From the NCBI GenBank assembly GCA_038373865.1, contig JAXGGA010004719.1:21206-85205 (forward strand): a stretch of 64,000 nt of DNA. Direction: 5' to 3'. Both the position numbers and the translations under genes were made by a program. The notes beneath the pieces are model-generated. The model had not been told where the DNA came from, did not search any database, and worked only from the letters and a program-made list of their open reading frames with translations. This DNA comes from Uloborus plumipes. Its lineage: Eukaryota; Arthropoda; Arachnida; Araneae; Uloboridae. The stretch's first letter is position 1. Every line of letters starts with the position of its first letter. Positions 28,101-42,430 of this stretch are shown in pieces.

Positions 28101-29640
28101 TTAGGAAATTAGATGTGAAGGGGATTCTAGGGGGGTGGGATGTTGGGTGGTTTGGGAGGGGAAGTGTATGTATAGGATGGTAATGGAAGAGGTGTGGTGG
28201 ATTGTTTTTTTTTTGTGTTATTTTGTGTGGAAGTGTGTTGGAAGGGGATGGTGGTGATTGTATGAGTATGGTGTGGGAGGTGGGGGGAAGGGGTGGATAA
28301 GTATTAGAGGGAATGGAGGTATGAGTATGGGTAGGGTGAGTATGAGGTTAGGGTTGTGAGAAATATAGTTGTAATTTGAAATATTATGTTAATGGTTGTG
28401 GAGGGAGGGTTGTGGGGAACTGAGGTGAGGGGAGAGAGGGGTGTGAAAGGGAGAAAGGGTGTTTGGCTAGTTAATGTGTGAGATAGGTTGATGATGGAGG
28501 GGTAATGTAAGGGGGGTTTATGAATAGGGATATAGGGAATGATGGTGATAGGGGAAGGTTTGGAGGGGTAGAATAGTTGTAGTGGGTGATGAGAGATGAT
28601 AGGATAGTGATGTAGGTGAATGTGAAGAGAGGGGTTGAAGTTGGTATTTAGGGATGAGGGGGGGTGGAGTTTGTGAGGGAGTAGTGTCTATAGAATATTA
28701 AGGGGGATATTGAGTTCTGAGATAGTTGGTTTGGATGGGGGAGGTTGGTGGGGGGGTTAGTAGGAGGATAGGGGTTTATATAGGGGGGTGGTAGTTGGGG
28801 TTGTGGGTGGTGGGGTTTAATAGGATATATGTTTGTGAGGGAGTTGGGACACACACATGAGTTAGATGTCGTGAGATCTCTAATGAGTCGTGTGTGATTA
28901 GGGGGGTAGTGGGGAGGGAGGTTGTATTGAGGGGAGGATTGTTGGGGAGGGGGATTTGGTTGGTATGTGTAAATGTATTAGGAATGAGGAATGATGAGAG
29001 TGGGGTTTTGGGTTGGGGGGTATTTAAGGTTTGTGTGTGTGTATATATATATATGTGTGTAGTTGTGTGTGTGTGTGTTTGTATAGGGGGATGATTGTTG
29101 GGTTATTTTGGATTTGAGGTTGTTTTTGTTTTTAGTGGATTAGTTTTGGGGATTTGGTAGTAGGACAGTAATGCAATATGGTCCCAAATAACGTGTCTGG
29201 AGTTCTTATAACTATTAACTGGTATCAATTTGTTGACACAAAAGTTATCTTTTTACATGGTTTGCAAAAGGTTTAGAGCTTTATCAGATTTTAGGATTAC
29301 ATCATCACACACTACATACACACACACACATGAGTGACACACGGACGTGTATTATTCATTTATAAAGTGAAGAGAGTGCGAATAATTAAGAATAGTTATC
29401 ATATAGCGTCAGTGTGTTAGTGTTGATTTTGTTTTTGTAATGGATGATAGTGTGGATGCAGTTTTGTTGATAGTGTTCATTGAGTTTTGTTATTGTTTTG
29501 TGGGTATTGTTTATAATAGGCTATTGTTTGGGGTATTGGACAGTGTTGTTTTTTTAGGTTGGGTGGAGAGCTTATTAATGTATTCTAGTCGGGGAGGGGT
29601 GTCGGGGGGGGAGAGGGGGGGGGGGGAGGAGTTAAAAGAA
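25140..29640 (+). other. Cytosine-depleted, G/T-rich domain
   Basis: From about 25.2 kb C becomes rare on the + strand. Positions 25561-28126 (2,566 bases) contain none. 28127-29160 contain about a dozen, mostly in two small islands (ACACACAC at 28850-28857 and 28869-28890). 29163-29400 has ordinary composition, and 29401-29640 is again C-poor and G-rich. In sampled 60-base lines of the core, G is close to half of the bases, T about a third and A the rest. The sequence is not periodic and has many runs of three or more G. No gene is called: reading frames are products of composition. Either a real strand-asymmetric tract or an assembly/basecalling artefact. Confidence 0.9.
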
Positions 29641-29699
29641 AAATTGTATTTCTTTAAAGATAAGGAATTGAAAAAACGCCCAGACGGAACGTTTTCGAC

Positions 29700-30143
29700 C
29701 CTTAATCCTACAAAACTTCAACTTGGGTCAAAAACAGCACGTGATAGCGTAAGTAGATGAACAACTGAATCGAAATGCATTAAAAAAAACAAAGAATTGT
29801 GCTTATGCCTTTTCGGACAGAGTGTCCCAAATGAGCTATATTTTATTGGTAAAAGCAGCTCAGTATATGATCATTGGATGTTTCTCAAGTCCCGCGAAAA
29901 GAATTATAATACATCTAGGCCATCTCAATTTTAATAATTTTTATCAAAGAAAGTACCATTCATTTTTTAGTCACGATGATACATATGCTGCTTTTCACAT
30001 TAAAATCTGGCTTATTTGGGACACTCTGTTCGCAAAAGCTCAGGCACAATTCTTTGTTTTTTTTATGCATTCCGATTCAGTTGTTCATCTACTTGTGCTG
30101 TCACGTGTTGTTTTTGACCCAAGTTAAATTTTTGTAGGCTTAA
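29700..30143. repeat. Foldback element of about 440 bp
   Basis: The left arm (29700 to about 29880) and right arm (about 29985 to 30143) are inverted copies: CTTGGGTCAAAAACAGCACG pairs with its inverse at 30090-30124, and CAGAGTGTCCCAAATGAGC with its inverse at about 30010-30030. Loop about 100 bp. No coding content. Confidence 0.85.
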
Positions 30144-31160
30144 GGCGACAAGGGGCTATCATTTTTTTCTTTAGCAATTTTCAATGAATTTCTTTGAAAT
30201 TTGCAGCATAGCTATATGTTGCAAAAACTAACACATTTAAAAATTTTCGTTGAAATATTTTAAAATTTGTTTTTTTTTTAAATTTAAAATTTGAATTTTA
30301 ACGATTTTTCTTTTTTATTCCAAGCGCCTGAAATTTCATCAAAATGATAAAATACAAGCAAAATGTGGAACATAAAACACCAGAAAGTGAAATGTTGGGA
30401 GTACTTTTTCTATATATTGTGGCAAAAATTAAAGAAAAAAAAACAAACTAAAATTTACATTTTTTTTTGTGAAAGATATCCATATTTCAATAAAACATAG
30501 CAAATATATTCAACACAGCTAGTAAAATAGAAAATTCCTTCCCAACAAAATGTTAAAAAACCTCTTAAGTACATGGCAAAAAATTTTTAGCAAATTTAAA
30601 TAATAATTTTTTACACTGGAGCAGTATGAAATTTGTAAACACGCGTAAAATTATGTTTTGAGAAAATCAACATTTACTGTTGTATATTTCATTATTAAAT
30701 TAGTTTTGAATACAAATTCACCACAAATAAGGTAAAGCTATTTATTTACAATAGCAATAACATGTATTTCAATCATATAGTTTTTAGAAATATCATCAAA
30801 GAAGAACCGATTTTTTGACCATTTTTTGCTCATCTGAAAGTCCCTTCTCACCTTAAGGCGCGAATCGTCAGTCTGAGCCGTTTTTTCTCAATTCCTTCAT
30901 CCTTAAGAAATATAATTTTTCTTGGACTTTTTGATCGATACGCATGTCTGAATTTGCTCTCCACAAAGCAAAAAACAATGTACTATCATACTAGAGCCGA
31001 TTTAAAAGACAAAAAATTAATAAAGTAGGTTCATTTTCAAATTTTGGCTTCCAAACTTTCTCATCTTCTTCACACGAGAACTATAGAGCTTTTGAGATTT
31101 TGATTATTTGTTCAGCAATCTCTGCACTTTATAAATGAATAATACAGTCCCGCATTTCTT
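30144..31160. other. AT-rich interior, nothing recognised
   Basis: Lies between the foldback and the right arm of the Tc1-like element. CTTAAGGCG occurs near both ends (30139 and 30853), but no element could be defined. Confidence 0.5.
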
Positions 31161-31399
31161 CCACCAATCACATTTCAAGAGATATTTGCATAAAATCTGA
31201 CTATTGTCTAAACTTTTGCAATAATGTAAAAAAATGACTTTTGTAATATCCAAAATATGATTCCAGTTATAGTTATAAGAACTCCACACACGTGTTTGGG
31301 ACCATATTGTGTACCTGCAGTAGAAATTTGAACACATTTCGTTGAATAGTTCTCTTTTTATTCACATATTTGCATTTTGTCTAAACTTTTGAATCGCAG

Positions 31400-31452
31400 T
31401 GTATATATATATATATATATATATGTATATAATATATATATATATATATATA
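31400..31452. repeat. (TA)n microsatellite
   Basis: Short TA tract with one TGTATATAA interruption, directly outside the Tc1-like end. Confidence 0.9.
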
Positions 31453-31512
31453 ATAAGATATTCTACATTCAATCAGCGCATAATTGCTGCTAAAGCATTA
31501 AATGCATTCTAA

Positions 31513-32812
<1,300 letters not shown>

Positions 32813-33660
32813 TGTTGTGCCTGGCTTTGCTCGAATTTTAAATGCAGCATATAAGTTCAGGACCTAAATATACGGCTTAAAAAAATAAAAAAATAAAAAA
32901 AAAAAAAAACAGCACGGCGATGTAAAAAATCTTTCTGATCTATTTTTTCTTTTTACACACGTTTTTAATTTCTTTAAAAGGGGCAGACGATATTTTTATT
33001 CCCTGATGATATTTGAATTTACCGCAGTGTTTCACGCTGATTATTATTATTCATCCCTCCTCCTCGAATTTCTTTAGCCAGAACTACTAATTAGGAACAT
33101 AAAATGAAGGTTTAGGTTTACAATTCTATCGAAAATGGCTGGGGGGGATGGGGATTATTCTCTGGCACTAATGGCAAAAGCAATTTAAGAAGTTTATTTT
33201 TGCAGCACTTAGGTCAAAATGGCAACAGATAGAAATCATTAATAAGATTTTTTTCACGCGCAGATGATCGTCGATGTTCAATTAAAAATTAAATTTCGCT
33301 TTCTTTTAAGAGCCCGTATCTTTTTTCAAGGTAAAAATATCGATTAGTGGTTTTGAAAACCGTAGAAAAGAAACTTTCCTTGAAGGTATTTTTTGCGTTC
33401 TTTCGAATGAGACCAAGATCGAGAAGATATGATAAGTATTTCTGGTCGAAAGAGCCATTTTGAAGTCCCTTATTCGAAATTCGAACGGATCGGTACTTTT
33501 TTCCTGCTCAAAAACCACCCTTTGATATTTCTCGGGTGCCCAAGTATCTCCCTGTAAAATTTCGTCCAGATCCGACGTAAACTGTGGATTTGTATAAGGC
33601 ACACACACACATATAAACATATATACATACATATTCTCTGCTTTATTTACCAGGATTGTC
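32813..33660. repeat. Possible degenerate dispersed-repeat copy
   Basis: Starts with ACTAGCTGTTGTGCCTGGCT, resembling the 46895-46925 segment (inverse of GCCGGGCCACGCAACTAGCT). It ends in a CA/TA-rich run (33600-33640) after TTTCGTCCAGATCCGACG. Ends of this kind, ACTAG next to a CCGGC-type box, recur in arthropod repeats, but I cannot name the family. Confidence 0.35.
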
Positions 33661-36505
33661 ACCCATGGCTTATAAAAGTTGCTAATTACTGCTTATAGAA
33701 CTAATTTTGCACCATTTTTGTGCATTATGACTTCTAAGGGAATCAATATCATTGAATAAGGCAGTGTGTGTGTCATTTGCAGAGCGTACAGACTGTTTTT
33801 GTTTAAATAAGTAAAAATTAAAAGTTAAAACTTCATGTTGTGATAGATAATAGTTCCTTTTATTTTAATATTTAAAAGTTAAAGGCCAAAGTTTAAAATT
33901 CTGAGGATGAAAGGCAAATGTATGCGTAAATATGTCTCATCTATGCAAATTTAGACAGCATTTAAATACGTATTTAAATAGCAAGCTTCAGAATGTCAAA
34001 AGATAATTCCCCAAAAGAAAACTTTAGCAACAAATATCATTTCTTATTCTAAGAATGCGTTATTATCTTCCAAAATATCTTCTTCGATTCTGCAATTTAC
34101 ATGCAATAGTATATGCTAAACTCCATCGTTTAGATTTTTTTGGCATTATTCTATGATTGAAACAAGTTTAAAAAATTGAAAGATGGATATCTATATTTCT
34201 AAACATCTTTTTTTTTTTACTTTGAAATTGTAAAAACATCTAATCTACTACGGTTTTCATATTTCCATGTGTGATATCAAAACTGCCATTCAAGTTTTGT
34301 TGTAGTAATATAATTTCTAACTATGCATATCCAATTTTTGAGATTCATGTAACGCTACGATGCACAACCCATTTTGCCCTCTTTATGCACCTAGATTGTC
34401 TGTAAGAGCACATTTAACTTAATTTAATTTCTGTAATAGGCGTGTTTGCAATGTTGAAAGAAAATAGTAGAGTAAGAAATGTATATTGAACGTTAATAAA
34501 AAGTCATTCGAGAAAATACTTTCTCATATGACATCTTAAACCTCAAACTTCTATGTAGCGAAAATGTTTTCCTTGAAACCCAAAACGTGAGCTTACAATT
34601 AATTTACTTACTTGTTCTTGATAGACGTAACTTACTCTTGTGATTTTGTTGCAAAAACGCATTTACTCATTTTATACTGTAGTCGTTGCCTTAAAGGCTC
34701 AAAACAAAGAAGAACAAAAATCAGAAAGTATTTTTTAAGTGGTGTGACAGCAAAATAAACACTACCGCTTGTAATGAACAAGGGTTATAAATAATATCTT
34801 ATGTATACACAGGTTTAAACAATATAACATTTCTTTAATGTATCTTAACGTTCAAAAGAAAATATGGGAGAAGCATTAATAACTGCTTGGGTATTATATG
34901 TATACATGGAAAGTATATACTTGTTCAAACGTACTAAATAACGTTGCATTTATGAAAATATATTCATATCATGTTTGAATCCCATTTCATAAGAAATGAA
35001 TCCATAAGAAAATGTTTAATTAATTTATCTTTTATGTAGCCCAATCTGCATTACAATAACGAACATAGTAATCCGAAGGTTATGACACTTAGCTATAATT
35101 TAGACTCAGAGCACACCGTTGAAACATTTAGGCGTTTGAACGTTTCCTCAAAGATTTCATTAGTAGTTTGAAACCCAATTTCATTTTAACTGTAATTCGT
35201 AACTTCTCTTTTTTAACATTATGTAAAAAGGGATTTGGTACCATTAAATTGAGATTTAGTTTCTTGCGTAAAATGCTTATTACTCTAAATATAAGCTAAA
35301 CGAAAGGAATTTTTTTGTTTACATTTTGCATTAGTTCTCTAAATTTCTTTTAGGATCTAACAATATGGAATATACCAATGCCATTTCAAAAATGTTTAAT
35401 GTTTTGATATAAATGTACAGTTTCATTGCCGTGTGCTAGGGCTTATTTTTGAGTATATTTGAGGGGGGGTGTAAAAGGGTGTATTTTGACGCTGTCTGCG
35501 GGTTAAATTCAAATACTAAATGCACTATAACAAAATAATCACATAAGAAACGATCCTCTCTTGGGTAGATATTTATACCAGAAGCCGGAGTAAATTATAT
35601 ATTGTGTGATTTATTCCAGGAACAGTAAGTAAAAAATATTTTCTGCAAGTTGCTTCTAAACTAAAATTATGCTTATTACGTTACAAATTCCATATTTGCA
35701 TTCAAGAACGCATAAACCCATAATTTAACAATATATCGTTGCTGTGTTGTAAATTTAGTTTTATTCACATTAAGTTACCGTTTAGAAACATTTTTTCTTG
35801 TTTATTTTTCCAGTGCTACCTAACCTACATTTGTTCTCTCTCTTTTTCTCAAGATGTAATATTTTTTGCTCAAACGATTACGAAAACATATGTTTCGGTT
35901 CTTCTTAAGTGCTAACGACAACAAGAAACTGACACGAAGATCAGTTATATTGCTTGAAATCTACAATAAAAATAAGTATCGCAGTTTGCAAAAAGGAGTC
36001 TCATTTGCAAAATAAGCGTTCCCATTATTTATGTATGCCCCTTTTCCTCCCAGTACGATGCTTTTTATTCATAATTTTTCTCTCATTTTTTTTCCTTGTC
36101 TCTTTTCCAAATTAGTTATTTAGAAGACATTTAGGAAAATGCATATACCTACTACGTTCAATTAAAAACACATTTTTTTCTGTCAATCCTCAATTAGAAT
36201 TTTTGTATCAAACAAATATCAAGTTTTATGGGCTTACTGTGTTAAGTTAAAGACGTTTTCCGAATGACTTCTAATTTCCAAATATATTTAATGTTAGGTT
36301 TTCGATATTAGGAATGCACCATTTAATTAGCAGTAATCTGTAATACGTCAATGCTAGCCAATTTATAATTGGGAAAATATTTATCGATTAAAATTACTTC
36401 TAGTATACCCATAATCCAAAAAGAACGCTGAATGAATTTATTAATGATAGGTAAATGATTTTTTTCTATCGTTTTTAAGAACACTGATAATGCACGTTAT
36501 GTTCA
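33661..36505. other. AT-rich non-coding stretch, nothing recognised
   Basis: No coding similarity or element ends recognised. Confidence 0.55.
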
Positions 36506-36509
36506 TGCA

Positions 36510-36680
36510 GGTCCGTCATTTAAGGGGGGCAGGGGAGGTCAATTGCCCCCCCCTGACTTTGAGAAATCAATGTATTTACATATAAGTGGTCGTGGTTTTT
36601 TATGTTTTCCGATGAAATTGCATTGTGTTTGGACCCTTTGCCCCCCCCCCCCCTGGAAAAACTTGAAATGACGTCCCTGT
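36510..36680. repeat. Short foldback fragment rich in G and C runs
   Basis: GTCCGTCATTTAAGGGGGGC at 36511 faces CTTGAAATGACGTCCCTG at 36662-36679 in inverse orientation, with TTGCCCCCC-type runs inside both. Probable MITE remnant. Confidence 0.45.
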
Positions 36681-39600
36681 GTACATGTCTGTCTCGATTC
36701 CTCGTTGCAACCACTCGAACTTATTTGAAAATACTCTTTTTTTGCATGCAGGTGTGTGGGTGGGTGTCTGTTTCGTTATTTGTTTCACTGCTTTTACGAA
36801 TAACTACAATATACATGTCAGAATTAACTTTAAAAATTACTATTTTTTCGTTTAGAATAATATGTTCTTAAATGTTGAATCCCACTTTATATATGCGGTT
36901 TATTAACATTATTATTATTTAATCCCCTCCCCCTTTTTTTCTGGAGAAAGCAACTTGAAAAGAATATGATTTTCTTATAATTGTGTTTATGGATAATGAA
37001 TATGGTTTGTTAAAATGCTGGCCACTATGTTGTCATCAAAAAGCGCAAACCCGTACAATGAAATCTTTTTTTCTAAAACTTTCTTTAAGAAAGATACTAT
37101 TTGTCACCTGTAATGTCATACATAGGGCTTTGGATCCAAATATTTAAAAAAATGATTATAACTAGAGCAACTTATGTATTTTAAGAGCCCCAAACAAATA
37201 TTTTCAAGAACATGTCAATCAATAACACCCTTCCCTCTAAACAAAAGCCGTTAAAAAATAGTGGAGCAACCCAGAAGCAATTTGTAGTGGGAAATCTTCG
37301 ATTTAAAAGTAGCATGATGACTGTAAGAAAATCGTTTGCATCACAAATATTTACATAAAAATTAACCACTTGGAATAAAACTTGATTAAACAAGGATTTC
37401 CATTTTTGAATACTTATTATGCTATGATTTGATGTTATCGAGAAAGTTTTAGATCAAAATGCTCAAGACCAGTGACAGTTTTTTTTTCTCTTTATTTTCC
37501 TTACTTTTATCACATCATGTTCTATAGATATTTTAGGATCAAATGTTTATAAAGAATGTTTATGAGTTAATGTTTAGTTATAGTTATGATGAATGAAAAG
37601 TTAATGTTTATAAAGAAGCAATTTAACAGTTTAACTAAAATAAATTGTTTGACATCCGCTAACACATATATTTCCTTTTTTTTTTTTTTTTTTTGCCGAA
37701 AGCAATTTTAGTGGACTTATTTGGATAGTACTATATGAGTTTTAAATGTTTACAGATCCTAGTTATTATAATAAAACGTAATATTTAAGATCACTTGGGT
37801 AAATTAAAGAAAAACGTAAATTAAAACATCGATTAATGCTATAATGATAATTAGAAAAAATGACAGTGCAAGGACAGGACTATAGAGTATAAATATGTGA
37901 CGAATCAGAAATGTTAAAATTGCTTTGATTCGAAAGCGAATTTTGATTACCGCCCTGCTAACGTCAGCATTTTTTCTTTGTATTGTGTGAACATCTGACA
38001 GAATATTCAAATTATAATTGCTACGATGAAATCATACGTATTTTTGCGAATCAGGTTCATTTACAATTCTTCGAATTAGTTTAATGGAATCTAACTAATT
38101 CTAAAAGATAAATTCAGAAAACATGACAAACGCGTATTTCTGAATTTTAACAACCGGGAAGATACTAAAATGCTTCAAAGAAAAGAGCATTTGTTGGAAA
38201 ATTGTATTTAAAATCATAATTAAGTACGAAAATTATCAAAACAAAGCAGAAAATAAGTGAAAGTGAATATCACTTTAACTTGGAATCAGTTTAAGTTTTA
38301 AATTTAAATTTTTAAACATAAACGTACCATTTGTGGCATACGATTTGTGTAGTACATTTATTGAGGATTAGAAAGGAAAGTTTGGAATGCGTTTGAAACT
38401 GAAATGTGGCTCGCTGATTTTTTTTTTTTTTTCGCCTAAGAAAAAAAAATCCCACTCATGTCGTTTTGACTTCTGAAATAATTTGAGATACAATCTTTGT
38501 ACAAAATGTATCAAAATACTTCATTAAGTACTAGTGTAAATTTTTAAAACTTCAACTAGGACATAACATGTCATTTCAAACACGAATCTGACGACAGATA
38601 AGTGAACCTCTTGAACGTAATCCAACTTTGTTAGCATTAAATAAATACCTTCATAATTTAAAAGTAAATACCGATTTAACAACGATGTGACATAGAAACA
38701 TGTGTCCATCACCGTAAACAGAAATTATTATGTGATATTTATAAAGCCAGAATTTACATAGGAGGAGTTTAATTTGAGCTCTTTTACTTCATTTCAGTGC
38801 TCATTAAATGCCGCTTGGTCTTCAGTAAATATTTTCTATACCCTCAGGACTGTAAAGGAGTTACGCACTGTACGCACTCTAATATCATAATAGGAAAATT
38901 TGCTACGGTCAAATGAAATCAGTACGCAAACGTAATTACTCAAAACAAATAAGTAAGAACGACCCTTACAACTGTCTTTTTCCGCGCTGTCCAGAAATTT
39001 TTGCTGTTCACTTCAAGCATTAGCAATCTCTGAAATTCTAATATTTGCAAATTTTACAATTTCTTACATTTACAGAAAATTTGATCTAATTTGCATGACT
39101 ATTTTATCATGTCGCAATATTTGCAAACATGAACGTACCTATTTCTAAATATAACACTTTTGTAATGATAACATTCAAATAAATAAATAAATAAAACTGC
39201 CATGATAGTGTCTATTGAACCAAATAACTTCTCTATCGCCTTTTTAAATCTAGTGTATAGCTCATGTATTACTTATTCAGAACACATTGATAAATACAGA
39301 ATTTTTTATTTCGTAATTTATTTAACGTTTATATGCAATTTCGGCGGTGGAAAATATCATTATAGCTATATAAAAATACAGCAAATTTTGAGGTTCATCT
39401 AAACCTGGAGGTTTATCTAAAACTTTTGCGAATCAGGGTTCTGAGATTTATCTGTAACTTTAAGACGCAAAGAAATTAATTACTAAGAAAATGGAATGTA
39501 CTATTACCATCTTCTTTTCATTAAATTCAAGGATTAGCACATCATTATTAAACTCCAAAGTATTTCCCAAGGATATAATTTGCCATCTCTCTTTACTTTT

Positions 39601-39809
39601 AAAACCTCCTAATTGCGCAGATTAAACTTAGTACTTTTAAGAGTTTGTAGGATTTACATATTTTTGAAAATGTTTCCTACATTTTAGAACTTCCTTTGGT
39701 GCTGTAATAAATAAAGCCGTCATATTGAAACCTGAGAAAAGACTTGATGTGTGTGTGTTTATCTCTAAAATGATCTATACATATTAGCCTAAAACCATAC
39801 CATCCAGCG
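36681..39809. other. AT-rich non-coding stretch, nothing recognised
   Basis: T-run of 18 near 37677-37694. No coding similarity or element ends recognised. Confidence 0.55.
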
Positions 39810-39817
39810 GTGTGCAG

Positions 39818-42430
39818 TAGGGTGGAGCGAAAAAATAAATTTTTGATTTTCGTAAACGGGTATTTTTCATTTACTGTGAATGAGGCTAAGTAACAATTCT
39901 ATAAAATATTTCACTTTTGCGACGTCATCTTTAGTCTGCGCACTTGGCCTAAAGTTTTGAAAATTTGAATTTTTTTCAGATTTTTCAAATTTTTTAAAAA
40001 AATATTGCAAATAATAAAACTAGTGACGGGTAGTTATTAAATGGAAGAAAAAGGTATGAAATATACAAGGAATTTTTTTGAACCATTTTAAATTATAATT
40101 TCAGTCTGCGCATTAGGTCCAAAGTTCATCAAATTTTCTGAAATTTCCGATATTTTCAATATTGAGCAAAAATTTTATAATTTAATATTTTTTCTCAATA
40201 TTTACTTAAAGTGCCTTCAAAATATTTTCTTATTCATTTTGTTGTTTCTTTGAACTACTCAACTATTTGCTTGCTCATTGAAATTACCCAGGACTCACCA
40301 CAAGGAAGTGGCAGCACTTTGGGTGCCACCCGTGCTCCCCTTGCTTCCAACCAATGAGTGCACACATTTACATTTCTTAGACAAGTCAGGAACAATTTAG
40401 TGTTTCTTTGCGTAGGACATTGTTTGCATTGGTTTTGATAGATGAACTATAAAGGTGTAATACGGAAACTGGAAATAAAACGTGGTAGACCTCTGTAATG
40501 GTATATCTGCTAATTACATTTGAATAAACTTTATTTGCGGCATTTTTTTGCAAAAGCTAGATGGACCTACCAGTGGACTAAAGTGATTTTTTGGGCCAGT
40601 TGCACGAAGCTAAACAACATGTTATACTTTCAAATCAGTTCAATATGAACTTGTAGTTCATATTGAAGTACAAGTTGAAGTACCATTAATTAGACCATTG
40701 TAGTCAATGGTCTAATTAATGGTGACAATAAAAATGATTTAAGTACTGAGCAACAGTACTTTCATGAGATAAGCAAGGTAGTTTCGACTGGGAAAATATC
40801 CAAAAAATTATGAAACAGAAGTCCAAGAAAGCTTTCCCAAGCCAGATGGTTGACTACAGCAAACATAATTTTCAGACTATAATTTTTAAAAGACTTCGTA
40901 ATTTTCGCAATAAAAGTGACCTTGCTTTTTTAGGATAAAGTGCAGACGTTACTAATTTAGCTATGAATTTGTGTGAGATTTTAAAGAGTTACACTTATCT
41001 CTCCGAGAAAAAGCAGAAAATTGTATTCACATCCATTCAAAACAATGTATACTTTACACCCTATCAATATATATATATAAATGGATGGATGTATGTTTGT
41101 TCCTTTTACAAATCCAGTTTTTGTCGGATTTTCATCAAAGTTACCACAGAGGCTCCTTAATGCACTAGAATTCACATAGGCGGGGTTTTGAAATTTTAAA
41201 GAAATCCAAAAAGCTCAAAATTCAACATACAGATTGATAAAATATAACACATTTAAATAGGAGTATTTTCCAACAAAGATTACGAGTAACTAATGAATTA
41301 TAAATTTAATGCTCACCTATTTCATTTTAGCATGAAATAAGTTTTTATATTCCCATGTGAATAGAATTCATTCAAATATTTTTTAGATCCATGTTAAATA
41401 AATAAGTATCCGGGATGTGCCGGGTATAATCTAGTTAGTTCATAAGAGAAAATATTTAAGGAAACTTGTTTTTAATCGTATTATCAACGCTCAATCTAGA
41501 AAAGAAACAAGCAAACAAGTGAGAACGCTTCATCCCCCAAAAATAGATAAAAATATATTTTCCTACATTACATACAAAAATAAAAATTCAGAATACATCG
41601 ATTAGATTTTTTGTCATGATGTGGAAATTACAAAGCCACCTTTTACACGTAATTTAACATCACAATATTTACAAAGATTATTGAAAGCTGAGAATTTAAA
41701 TATGATTTCTGTCTGCGCTCTTTCCAAACTTCCATTCAAGACTCAATCAGTTGAAAAAGCTGTCTAATAAGTCACAAGCTCTTCAAAATTGGTATGTGGG
41801 CAGGAAAAGAAAAATGTTAGTAAAAACGAGGATATCTAACAGAAATAATTGATCAATTTACGACACAAAGGTACAATTTAGCTGTTAAAGACGTATCTAA
41901 GTAATGTAATATTTTTTAGATCTATGTTAGGACTCGAAGTGCGGTCACCTCCTCGTGGTGAGTCCTGGGTAGTTCCACATGAGCTAGCGAGGAGTTGCAC
42001 GGTTAAAAGTAATAACAAAATGAATAAAAACAGGTTTGAAGACACTTCAAGTGAATATTGAACGGAAATACTGTGTTGAAAATGTTGAAAATATTAGAGA
42101 TTTTGTTAAATTTGATGAACTTTGAGTGTAATGCACGAATTTAAATCACAATCTAAAATGGTTTTAAAAAATTCCTTATATATTTCAAACCTTTTCTTCC
42201 ATTTAGTAACCACCCGTTACTATTTTTATCATTTGCAATATTTTTTTTTAAACTTTGAAAAATCTAAAAAAAAAAATCAAAAATTTCAAAACTTTAGGCC
42301 AAATGCGCAGACTAAAGATAACGTCTCAAGAGTGAAATATTTTACAGAATTGTTACTTAGCCTCATTCACAGTAAATGAAAGGTACCCGCTAACTAAAAT
42401 CAAAAAATTCATTTTTTTCGCTCCACCCTA
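39818..42430. mobile_element. Non-autonomous hAT-like element with arms of about 500 bp
   Basis: The ends are TAGGGTGGAGCGAAAAAA and its inverse (TTTTTTCGCTCCACCCTA). Inverted similarity continues inward to about 40330 and 41930, where ACCCAGGACTCACCAC is shared. The 8-bp flanks GTGTGCAG (39810-39817) and GTGTACAG (42431-42438) differ at one base and fit the hAT target pattern nTnnnnAn. The terminal TAGGG fits the hAT end pattern YARNG. The 1.6 kb interior has no transposase frame and contains two adjacent perfect hairpins (40639-40667 and 40682-40723). Confidence 0.8.

Larger units (their letters stand above)
29163..31401. mobile_element. Tc1-like element with long inverted arms, left end missing
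   Basis: About 140 bp at 29163-29310 is inverted, with roughly 75-80% identity by eye, at about 31165-31334. A shared run is CAATATGGTCCCAAA followed by GGAGTTCTTATAACTAT. The right arm continues outward another 67 bp to a Tc1-type end, AAACTTTTGAATCGCAGTG followed by TA at 31402. The left arm has no counterpart of these 67 bp, because C-free sequence lies there instead. No transposase frame is visible between the arms. A separate foldback (29700-30143) is nested inside. Confidence 0.6.

Noticed and set aside
25561..28126. Simple bisulfite-like C-to-T conversion of ordinary host DNA
   Set aside because: Host DNA here has well under 25% G, but the tract has nearly half G. C-to-T change alone would not raise G. 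A contribution cannot be excluded.
25561..28126. Interstitial arthropod telomere array (TTAGG)n
   Set aside because: The base set (T, A, G only) fits, and TTAGG occurs often, but there is no 5-bp periodicity, so an intact telomere array is ruled out.
25432..29094. Several reading frames of 60-75 codons rich in Gly, Val, Trp, Leu, and a minus-strand Pro/Asn/His/Tyr-rich one
   Set aside because: Their composition is forced by the absence of C on the + strand. No domain or codon signal is visible.
42122..42379. 85-codon + frame as a gene
   Set aside because: It lies inside the right inverted arm of the hAT-like element and is explained by it.
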